NCBI RefSeq assembly: GCF_001513965.1
Contig: NZ_KQ948022.1
Span: 302,908-366,907, forward strand
Direction: 5' to 3'
Source of the DNA: Streptomyces cellostaticus
GTDB taxonomy: Bacteria > Actinomycetota > Actinomycetes > Streptomycetales > Streptomycetaceae
DNA length: 64,000 nt
The notes under the pieces are model-generated. The model was not told the DNA's origin and made no database searches. It saw only the letters and a list, made by a program, of their open reading frames with translations. Shown in pieces: positions 34,593 to 41,541 of the stretch. A program made the position numbers and the translations under genes. The first letter of the stretch is position 1; the number at the start of each line of letters is the position of its first letter.

Positions 34593-35521
34593 GCCAGCCC
34601 CTCCTCGAAGCCCGTCCGCCACGACGGATAGCGCAACTCCCAGCCGAGCTCCCGCCTGGCCTTGGCGTTGGAGAAGCCGCGCCCCTCGGTCATCATCGTC
34701 ACGACCACCTCCCCGGCCAGCAGCCGGGCCAGCCACTTCGGGACCCGCATCGGCGGCTTCGCTCCCGCGCACACGGCCAGATGGGGCAGCCACTCGCTCT
34801 CCGGGGCCGGCTCGTCATCGACGATGTTGAACACCCCCCTCGCCCGCTGCTCCACGGCCAGGACGGTGGCGCTCGCCGCGTCGTCGAGATGCACCCACGA
34901 GGCGTAGCCGGTGCCCTCCCCGACCAGCGGGAACTGCCGCTTGCGCACGAGCACGAGCTGGTCGTCGGTGGCGCCCGGCCCGTAGAACGCGCCGTATCGC
35001 AGCACCGCGCCGCCGGCCCTGCCGACCCCGTCCTCGACGTGGCGGAGCGCCGCCATCGCCGTGTACGCAGCCGTCCCCTCGTACAGGTCCAGCGGATCCT
35101 CCTCGGTCTTCACCCAGCCGCCCTCGCGGATTCCGTTCCAGTTGGCGTAGCCCTGCGCGACGAAATGCGACACGCCGGTCGCCTCGGCCGCGGCCAGCAG
35201 GTGGTCCGTCCCCTCGGTGCGCAGCCGGATGGTGGGGACGGCCCACCGGTCGAAGTGCTTGAGGTCGGGCTTGCCGGCGTGGGCGGTACTGATCCCGGTC
35301 ATCTGGTGGACGATCACGTCCGGGCGGGCGGCCGCCACCGCTTCACCGACGGACACCGCGTCCAGCCCGTCCATCACGACGCCGTCCGCGCCCAGTTGCT
35401 CCACCAGGCCGAGCTTGGCCGCGCTCGTCGTCGTGGCCGTCACCTGGTGGCCACGTGCCACGAGCTGCGGCACCAGCCGCCGCCCCAGGACCCCGGTCCC
35501 GCCCGCCACGAACACCCGCAT
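34589..35521 (-). CDS. NAD-dependent epimerase/dehydratase
   Basis: A 310-residue extended short-chain dehydrogenase. NAD motif VFVAGGTGVLGRRLVPQL is at the N-terminus (TGxxGxxG type) and AAYTAMAALRHVE is at the YxxxK-like position, where the lysine is replaced. RYGAFYGPGATDD and HLDDAASATVLAVEQ follow. The ATG at 35521 follows GGAAGG by 8 bp; a second ATG at 35527 is too close to it. Epimerases are one of the three classic ECF41-linked enzyme types. The substrate is unknown. Confidence 0.85.
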   Translation of the reverse strand: MRVFVAGGTGVLGRRLVPQLVARGHQVTATTTSAAKLGLVEQLGADGVVMDGLDAVSVGEAVAAARPDVIVHQMTGISTAHAGKPDLKHFDRWAVPTIRLRTEGTDHLLAAAEATGVSHFVAQGYANWNGIREGGWVKTEEDPLDLYEGTAAYTAMAALRHVEDGVGRAGGAVLRYGAFYGPGATDDQLVLVRKRQFPLVGEGTGYASWVHLDDAASATVLAVEQRARGVFNIVDDEPAPESEWLPHLAVCAGAKPPMRVPKWLARLLAGEVVVTMMTEGRGFSNAKARRELGWELRYPSWRTGFEEGLA

Positions 35522-35564
35522 GACCATCACCTTCCAGATCCCGAAGTCCGTATCCGAGATCTGG

Positions 35565-35591
35565 GACGAGACAGCCCCGCCGTTTGTGACG
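35565..35591 (-). promoter_or_regulatory. ECF41-type promoter for epimerase-sigJ
   Basis: On the minus strand: CGTCACA (35591-35585), 16-bp spacer, CGTC (35568-35565). The published ECF41 target consensus is TGTCACA near -35 and CGTC near -10 (recalled). It forms one arm of a long imperfect inverted repeat whose other arm is the divergent promoter at 35635-35661. Confidence 0.65.
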
Positions 35592-35634
35592 TCGGCCGAG
35601 CAGGTCCGCGGGCCGACCGAGCTTTCCGGCTGCA

Positions 35635-35661
35635 TGTCACAGACGGCCGGGCTGTCTCGTC
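35635..35661 (+). promoter_or_regulatory. ECF41-type promoter for the SDR gene
   Basis: TGTCACA (35635-35641), 16-bp spacer, CGTC (35658-35661), an exact match to the ECF41 consensus elements. The SDR start codon is 59 bp downstream. Confidence 0.72.
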
Positions 35662-35719
35662 TCGGGTTCAGGCGACACGTTCTTGGAAGAACACACCATC
35701 CCAGAGCAAGGAGCAGGCC

Positions 35720-36487
35720 ATGAGCGAGCACACCACACACCAGAAGGTCGCGCTGATCACCGGGGCGAACAAGGGGATCGGCCGCGCGGCCGCCGGGCAA
35801 CTGGCCGCGCTGGGCATGACGGTCCTGATCGGCGCCCGGGACCCGCGGCGCGGCGAAGAGGCCGCGGCGGAACTGCGCGCGGCGGGCGGCGACGCGCACG
35901 CGGTCACCCTGGACGTCACCGACCCGGCCACCGTCCGGGCGGCCGCGCAGCAGGTCGAGGAGCGCTTCGGCCACCTCGACGTGCTGGTCAACAACGCCGG
36001 CATCACCGGTTCCGGGCAGGTGTCGCCCGAAGACGCCCACGATCAGGTTCCCAGCTCCGTCGATCTGGACATGGTCCGGGCGGTGTTCGAGACCAACGTC
36101 TTCGGGGTGATCGCGGTGACCAACGCCATGCTGCCGCTGCTGCGGCGATCACCGGCGCCACGCATCGTCAACGTCAGCAGCGCCGCCGGGTCCCTGACCA
36201 TCGCCAGTGACCCGCACGGCCCGCTGGCAGGTCTGCTGGCGTCGGCCGCGTACACGCCCTCCAAGACCGCGCTGAACGCGCTGACCGTGCAGTACGCCCA
36301 TGAGCTGCGGAGGGACGGCATCCTCGTCAACGCGGCCGACCCCGGCTACGTCGACACGGAGATCAACAACCACAGCGGGTACCTCACGGCCGCCCAGGGC
36401 GCCGCGCCCTTGGTGCGCCTGGCCATGCTCGGCGCGGACGGGCCGACCGGCGGGTTCTTCGGTGAGGACGGCTCGGTGCCCTGGTGA
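35720..36487 (+). CDS. Short-chain dehydrogenase/reductase
   Basis: A 255-residue classical SDR. The cofactor motif is ITGANKGIGRAAAG (residues 12-25), followed by NNAGIT and the catalytic serine in VNVSSAAGS. The catalytic YxxxK is AYTPSKTALNALTVQYAHEL and the NAD-stabilising segment is VNAADPGYVDTEINNHSG. AAGGAG precedes ATG 35720. It is divergent from the epimerase-sigJ unit, behind a matching ECF41 promoter, so it is probably a regulon member. NADPH preference and substrate (a carbonyl compound) are inferred only from family. Confidence 0.92.
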   Translation: MSEHTTHQKVALITGANKGIGRAAAGQLAALGMTVLIGARDPRRGEEAAAELRAAGGDAHAVTLDVTDPATVRAAAQQVEERFGHLDVLVNNAGITGSGQVSPEDAHDQVPSSVDLDMVRAVFETNVFGVIAVTNAMLPLLRRSPAPRIVNVSSAAGSLTIASDPHGPLAGLLASAAYTPSKTALNALTVQYAHELRRDGILVNAADPGYVDTEINNHSGYLTAAQGAAPLVRLAMLGADGPTGGFFGEDGSVPW

Positions 36488-36594
36488 CGGCGGCCCCGGA
36501 CAGCGGCGGACGGCCGGGGAAGTGGCGCTGGTGACGGTGGCCGAGGGGACGTCCGTCCGGCCCCTGCCCAGGAGGGGAGCACACGAGGTTCGGC

Positions 36595-37587
36595 TTACGA
36601 GCCCGTCTCGGCGGTCGGTCCCGCGGGCGGCGCGCCGGTGACCGCGGCGTCGTACAGGGCCTGGGTGGCGGTGCCGAAGTAGGCGCTGTAGGAGACCTGT
36701 GGCGTGTTGCCGCCGGTGTGGTAGCCGCCGATCACTCCGATGACCGCCCAGCCGCCCGGCCACGGCACGAGCATGGGGCCGCCGCTGGTTCCGCCCACGA
36801 ACGCGTCGCAGGCGATGCGCGGGAACGTCCCCGGGTCGGCCGGGTCGTCGCTGACCCACCTGGTGGTCCAGCTCCAGCACTCCAGCGGCTTCTCCGCGCC
36901 GGCCGGATAGCCGATCATCCGCACGGGCGCGTGATAGTAGCCCGTGTCGGTGAGCAGCTGCACACCACCGACCGCGTCCTGCAGCCGAGTTCCGTCCTGG
37001 TTGGGCTCGGTGACCGCGAAGGCGAAGTCGTACGCGGCTCCCGCGTGCTCGCCGAGGTCGTAGTACTCCTGGGAGATGTAGACGCCGTCGGTCTGCACCG
37101 GGAAGATTCCGAAGGGCTTGAGGGCGTCGTGGTACTGCGGCACAAATCCGAGGTGGCGGCGCGGAGAAGTACCGGCGTAGCCCTTGAGGCAGTGCCCGGC
37201 GCTGAGGACCAGGTCGTGGCCGGGGCTGCGGACGACAGAGCCGCTGCACGTACGGCCGGTGCCGGTGGCATCCGTCCAGAAGAAGGTGCCGGCCTGCGGG
37301 ATGCCGTCGAAGCTCCGGCTCGGCGGGATGTACTCGCCCGGCCGGGGCCCGTCCACCGTGGGCGAGACGGCGGGTGCCTTCGTGCCGGCCTCGGCCCCCT
37401 TCATCACGTCGACGGGCAGGGCTGCCGCCATGCGACCCGGGGTCCAGTAGGCGTCGAGCTGGACGGCGGCCCGGTTCGGTTCGGCCCCGGCGCCGTCGGC
37501 GGACGCCGCGGTGGCGAGTCCGACCGAGGGCAGGAGAGCTGCCGCGCAGACGGCAACGTACCGGAGGATCCTGGCTCTGAGCACCAT
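36595..37587 (-). CDS. Secreted trypsin-like serine protease (V8/glutamyl endopeptidase-like)
   Basis: A 330-residue exported protease. The Sec signal peptide (residues 1-31, RYVAVCAAALLPSVGLATAASADG) is followed by a pro-region of about 65 residues. The catalytic histidine is in LVLSAGHCLKGY, the aspartate probably in AAYDFAFAV and the serine in GGTSGGPMLVPW. Two cysteines near the histidine (TCSGSVV and GHC) can form the usual disulfide. It stands alone, with 107 bp to the SDR gene and no partner. The last residues are proline-rich. Confidence 0.88.
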   Translation of the reverse strand: MVLRARILRYVAVCAAALLPSVGLATAASADGAGAEPNRAAVQLDAYWTPGRMAAALPVDVMKGAEAGTKAPAVSPTVDGPRPGEYIPPSRSFDGIPQAGTFFWTDATGTGRTCSGSVVRSPGHDLVLSAGHCLKGYAGTSPRRHLGFVPQYHDALKPFGIFPVQTDGVYISQEYYDLGEHAGAAYDFAFAVTEPNQDGTRLQDAVGGVQLLTDTGYYHAPVRMIGYPAGAEKPLECWSWTTRWVSDDPADPGTFPRIACDAFVGGTSGGPMLVPWPGGWAVIGVIGGYHTGGNTPQVSYSAYFGTATQALYDAAVTGAPPAGPTAETGS

Positions 37588-37688
37588 CAGTTCCCCTCAC
37601 CGCAGACACAAGTGACGGCTCACCATAGGCCCGCGGCCGCTGCCGCAGAAGTGCCCGCCACTGTTTTCGGCGAGTCCGCCGGGGACGG

Positions 37689-37794
37689 TGTGCGCCATCA
37701 CCGAGTTCCGGCGGACGAGCATCCCGCAGGACACCCTGGGCCGGGTCGACGGGGTGTTCCGCCTGCTGTCGGTGTGCGTGTCGCGCTGCTGACG
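37689..37794 (+). pseudogene. Possible remnant of an MFS transporter gene
   Basis: The frame reading CAITEFRRTSIPQDTLGRVDGVFRLL and then a TGA resembles the loop of MFS exporters (R-x-x-x-IP-x-x-LLGRV-x-x-x-YRL). Only about 33 residues remain and no start or membrane segments are seen. It lies between the protease and the molybdenum hydroxylase remnant. Confidence 0.35.
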
Positions 37795-37799
37795 CTCGC

Positions 37800-38375
37800 C
37801 GCACGCTGATCCGCCACGCCCGCTTCGTGCAGCGCCGGCCACACCCGGTCGCGCGTCAGGGGCAGTTCGGTGAAGCGGAGGCCGGTCGCGTCGCGCAGGG
37901 CGTTGGCGAAGGCGGGCGCGACCGGGTTGAAGGGGCTCTCGCTCATCGACTGGGCGCCCAGGGGGCCGAGGGCGTCCGCGGTCTCCGTGAAGTGGACCTC
38001 GGTGCGCGGGACGTCGGCGTACTGGGGGAGCCGGTAGCGGCGGAAGGCGGCCGTCTCGACCTCGCCGCGCGCGTCGATGCGGACGTTCTCGAAGAGGATG
38101 GCGCCGAGAGCCTGGGCGACACCGCCCTCGACCTGGCCGCGGCACTGCATCGGGTTCATGACCTTGCCCGCGTCGGCGGCGTGCACACTGCGCAGGATGC
38201 GGATCTCGCCGGTACCGGGGTCGACGGCCACCTTGAACCACTGGGCGTTGAAGGCGACCGAGCGCGGGGTCCGCCGAAGTGCCCGTCGGCGGTGAACCCG
38301 ACGCCGACCGCGCGGGCGGCGTCGGCCCGTACGAACGCTGGTGGCTGCACCTGCCGGATGGCGCTGCCGCACCGC
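37800..38375 (-). pseudogene. Decayed 3' part of a molybdenum hydroxylase (xanthine dehydrogenase large-subunit type)
   Basis: Two frames together give a continuous family match: PPAFVRADAARAVGVGFTAD up to GHFGG, then TPRSVAFNAQWFKVAVDPG, NPMQCRGQVEGGVAQALG and GAQSMSESPFNPVAPAFANAL. The frame changes near 38267-38270, where one base appears lost (GGCGGACCCCG for GGCGG-n-ACCCCG). The large N-terminal part of the roughly 750-residue subunit is absent: upstream sequence beyond about 38375 belongs to the opposite-strand PucR gene. The gene is therefore both truncated and frameshifted. Confidence 0.75.
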
Positions 38376-39250
38376 CGCGTCTGCTGCACGAGATCACCAC
38401 CGTCCTGGGCCGCTGCCAGGAGGCGCTGACCCGCCGCCGGGCCGCCGAGCACCGGACGGCGGACGAACTCGGCAGGCTGCTCACCGCCCCTGAAGCCGGT
38501 GACCTGACCACCGCGGTGCGGGCCTCAGGTCTGCCGGCCCAGGGCCCGTACCGCGTGATCGTGGCCGACGTCGACGCACGGCACGAGGGGCTGGCGGAAG
38601 GCGCGCTGGCGGAAGCGGCCGCGCACACGGCCCCGGCGTTCGCCGCCGTGGGACGCCTGCCCGACGGGACCGCGTTCGCGGTGGTACCCGAGGATGCCGC
38701 CACTGCTCTGGCGCAGACCTGGCCGCTGGTGGCCGCCTGCGAGCCGGACGTCCTCCTGCACGGCGGGCTCGCTTCACCGGCCGCCGAGGCGACCGGGCTG
38801 CCCGGCGCCCTGGCCGAGGCCCGCTACGCCCTGACGTCCGCACGGGCGACCGGGCCGGGCACCCCGTCCCTGACCGACGCCACCACCCTGACCACGCTGG
38901 ACACGCTGCTCACCGGCATACCGGCCGAGGTCCGCACGGCCTACAGCCGCACCGTCCTCGGACCGCTTCTCAACCCCCAAAGCGCCTCCGCCGCCGCGCT
39001 GCTGAACACCCTGGAGGTGTTCCTCCTCCACGACGGCTCCTGGGCCCGCACGGCCGAGGCCCTGCACCTGCATGTCAACACGGTTCACTACCGGATCCAG
39101 CGCATCGAGCACTTCACCGGCCGCGACCTGTCCCGCCTGCGGGACCGCCTCGACCTGTGGGCGGCCCTGCTGTGCCGCACGGATCCGAACAGCACACAGG
39201 CCGCTACGACCGCTCGACGTGCACGCTCGTCGACTTCACCCGCGCGATGA
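38279..39250 (+). pseudogene. 5'-truncated PucR-family transcriptional regulator
   Basis: The open frame encodes up to 323 residues. The recognisable part starts near LLHEITTVLGRCQEALTRRRA and ends with the PucR C-terminal helix-turn-helix (LLNTLEVFLLHDGSWARTAEALHLHVNTVHYRIQRIEH, as separate parts of one helix pair). Full PucR regulators have about 500 residues; the N-terminal domain is missing and is replaced by sequence antisense to the hydroxylase remnant. A GTG at 38279 could still start a shortened protein. PucR proteins usually control purine catabolism, fitting the neighbouring xanthine dehydrogenase remnant. Confidence 0.65.
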
Positions 39251-39602
39251 CCGTGACCCCGACCGCCAGGTCCAGTTCCTCCACCGCCTCCCGAGTCACC
39301 AGGGACACGACCTGGTGCGGACCGGCCTGGATCTCCACCCGGGCCACGACATCGTCCACGGCCAGCGCCGTGACGATCCCCGTGAGCGCGTTGCGCACGG
39401 AGGTCGGCGGCCCGGCCGTCCCGCCCCGCTCGTCCTCGGCCGCCCGCTCCCGCACGAACCGCGCCAGCCCCACGCCGTCGATCACCCGGTTCCCCGAGCC
39501 GTCCCGCCCCATCGGCATCCGGCCCGCGTCCGCCCACCGGCGCACGGTCTCCGGACTCACCCTCAACAGGCGCGCGGCCTGGCCAATGCTGTACGTCGGC
39601 AC
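39204..39602 (-). CDS. Helix-turn-helix and TOBE domain protein (molybdate/tungstate-responsive type)
   Basis: A 132-residue protein. It has an N-terminal MerR/excisionase-like HTH (YSIGQAARLLRVSPETVRRWADAGRMP, in two halves) and a C-terminal TOBE oxyanion-binding domain (SVRNALTGIVTALAVDD; VVSLVTREAVEELDLAVG). Such single-TOBE HTH proteins are thought to bind molybdate or tungstate and regulate or store it. Its 3' end overlaps the convergent PucR frame by 47 bp. Presence beside a molybdenum enzyme remnant suggests it once served that locus. Confidence 0.85.
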   Translation of the reverse strand: MPTYSIGQAARLLRVSPETVRRWADAGRMPMGRDGSGNRVIDGVGLARFVRERAAEDERGGTAGPPTSVRNALTGIVTALAVDDVVARVEIQAGPHQVVSLVTREAVEELDLAVGVTVIARVKSTSVHVERS

Positions 39603-39643
39603 CCTCGAACCCTAGCTGTCCCCTCTCCTCGCGGAGGCCGTGC

Positions 39644-39817
39644 ATGCTGCTGCGCCGGCTGAAGTACCTCGTTGCGCTCGGCGGCGGCCGGAACATCGCC
39701 GACTGCGTGGCCCGTTCGTACGGTCTCGAAGGCAATGAGGTGGATCCGAGCAGGCGGGGTCGCCCTTTCGGCTTGCCGCAGTCGCCTGCCGCCGATGTCC
39801 GCCCCAGAGTGAGGTGA
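39644..39817 (+). CDS. Small hypothetical protein (57 residues)
   Basis: ATG 39644 is preceded by GCGGAGG at a good distance (7 bases). The product begins MLLRRLKYLVALGGG, is basic at the start and ends in a low-complexity RRGRPFGLPQ tail. No family is recognised. It lies 51 bp upstream of the tyrosinase-like gene on the same strand. It does not have the Tat signal or length of a MelC1 chaperone. Confidence 0.35.
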   Translation: MLLRRLKYLVALGGGRNIADCVARSYGLEGNEVDPSRRGRPFGLPQSPAADVRPRVR

Positions 39818-39868
39818 GTGCCCTGCCGAACGGAGTGTGGGCAGCCGGAACTGAGGAGCGAGCATCGC

Positions 39869-40906
39869 ATGGCCCGACAGAAGGTAGCGGCACGCCGATT
39901 CCCCACCGCTGACGACGCCCTCCTGATCGCTGCGGAATGGGCGCCTGCCCACATGGTCGACGCCGAGGAGATCGGTCTGCGCCTGGGCCGCATGATGGCG
40001 GACGCGCTTCCGGGGGGTGTGGGCATTCCCTTCTCCGTCCCGCCCGCTGCGGGTTCCGTTGGTCATGCCGACCTTGCCGTCCGGGGCGCAGCCGTGCGAA
40101 ACCCCGCCGCCGGTACGACGCCGACGTCCGCACCCTTGGCCATGGAACACCTCCAGTCCCTGGTGACCCGGCTCGTGCGCGCAGCGCAACGAGTCCGCAA
40201 GGACCACCGGCAGCTGAGCACCGCCGAGCGGGAACGGTTCAACGAGGTGCTGAAGCAGGCCCACGGCGAACCGGACTACAAGGACCTCGTGGCCGCCCAC
40301 AAGGACATGAGCCACCATCACCACACGATGCCCCACATGCCGCCGTCCGCCACGCAGCGGTTCCTGCCGTGGCACCGTGCCTACTGTCTCGAGATGGAGG
40401 AACTGCTCCGTAAGACCGAGCCCATGCTGACGATTCCGTACTGGGACTACGCCAATGACCACGCCCGCCCCGACTGGGTGTGGCAGCCCTCCGGTGTCGA
40501 CCGGCCGGCTCCCGGGGCGAGCCACGGCGGACACCCTGCGCCCGTCCTGCCGACTCAGGCAACGATCGACGGCCTCCTGGCTCGACCCACCTACACGGCC
40601 TTCACCTACGGGAAGATGATGGCCGGCGTGAAGCCGGACGGTCTGGAGATCGCGGCCCACAACAACGTGCACAACTGGTGCGGCGGCTCACTGGGCGACC
40701 CCATGACCGCGGCGGAGGACCCGATTTTCTTCCTGCTGCACGCGAACGTCGACCGCATCTGGGACCAGTGGCAGCTCACCCACACCGGCGGCCCCAACGT
40801 CACCGGCGTCGACGCAGGGCTGGACCCCTGGTGGACGCAGACTTCCGGAGGTCTCACCACCGACGGCGTCAAGGACATCACTGTCCTGGGCTACTCGTAC
40901 CAGTAG
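39869..40906 (+). CDS. Tyrosinase-family dicopper protein
   Basis: A 345-residue type-3 copper protein. The CuA region includes HKDMSHHHH and FLPWHRAYCLEMEELL; the CuB region is HNNVHNWCGG followed by DPIFFLLHANVDRIWDQW. It should oxidise phenols or o-diphenols. About 90 residues precede the tyrosinase domain (TADDALLIAAEWAPAHMVDAE), without a signal peptide, and are not part of normal MelC2. No MelC1-like copper chaperone gene is adjacent. GAGGAG at 39853 precedes ATG 39869. It may act on a special substrate (for example in tailoring) rather than in melanin formation. Confidence 0.85.
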   Translation: MARQKVAARRFPTADDALLIAAEWAPAHMVDAEEIGLRLGRMMADALPGGVGIPFSVPPAAGSVGHADLAVRGAAVRNPAAGTTPTSAPLAMEHLQSLVTRLVRAAQRVRKDHRQLSTAERERFNEVLKQAHGEPDYKDLVAAHKDMSHHHHTMPHMPPSATQRFLPWHRAYCLEMEELLRKTEPMLTIPYWDYANDHARPDWVWQPSGVDRPAPGASHGGHPAPVLPTQATIDGLLARPTYTAFTYGKMMAGVKPDGLEIAAHNNVHNWCGGSLGDPMTAAEDPIFFLLHANVDRIWDQWQLTHTGGPNVTGVDAGLDPWWTQTSGGLTTDGVKDITVLGYSYQ

Positions 40907-41084
40907 CAGCAGCGGGTCGGCGACGGCGTCGGGAGGCTCGCCTTCAAGCGTGCGGGCGCTGAAGGAGCTGCCGAGGGTGCAGGTGCGGCGCGGAGGCGTG
41001 GCCGTTGCAGGAGTGATGACCACCGCTGCGGGGCACCATCGAGAGGGGGGCGCCCGTTCGGGCGGCCGGGAGGGAGCTGCGCAC

Positions 41085-41471
41085 GTGGCGTATCTGGTGG
41101 AACTCCCGCTCGGCGGAGCCGGCGGGCAGCCGGGGGAGACCGTCAGGGTGGCGATCGAGGAGCAGCCCGTGGACGGTCTGGTCCAGGTCGCGCGGCCCGG
41201 GCAGGTGGTGGCACGCGCCACCCGGTCCCTCGGTGAACTGCTCTCCGGCGTACGGCCGGTGGCCGAGAACTTCGTCGACACCTTCCGCGGAATGGCGCAC
41301 GGGCCCGATGAGATCTCCATCGAGTTCGGACTCTCGCTCTCCGCCGAGGCCGATGTGGTGATCAGCAGCACCTCCGCCCAGGCCAACTTCGCCGTACGGC
41401 TGACCTGGGACCGCCGGGCGCCGGACGACGGGGCACCGGACGCGGCGTCCGGCGCCCCGGTCGGCCAGTGA
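41085..41471 (+). CDS. Trypco1-domain protein (CU044_2847 family)
   Basis: A 128-residue protein: MAYLVELPLGG opening, EEQPVDGLVQVARPG, SLGELLSGVRPVAENFVDTFRGM and ISIEFGLSLSAEADVVIS, matching the trypsin-co-occurring domain 1 family. These small domains are encoded beside trypsin-STAND effectors in predicted bacterial conflict systems and are thought to be adaptors or sensors. GTG 41085 follows GGGAGGGAG; longer starts have no family match. The next gene, 70 bp downstream, is exactly such a trypsin-STAND protein. The 178-bp gap before this gene shows no other feature. Confidence 0.85.
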   Translation: MAYLVELPLGGAGGQPGETVRVAIEEQPVDGLVQVARPGQVVARATRSLGELLSGVRPVAENFVDTFRGMAHGPDEISIEFGLSLSAEADVVISSTSAQANFAVRLTWDRRAPDDGAPDAASGAPVGQ

Positions 41472-41541
41472 TGGGTTCCCGGTCCGCCGGCCCGAGCGGT
41501 CGAGTGAGGGTTCCGTCACCAGCCGACCCTGGCGGCACCAC

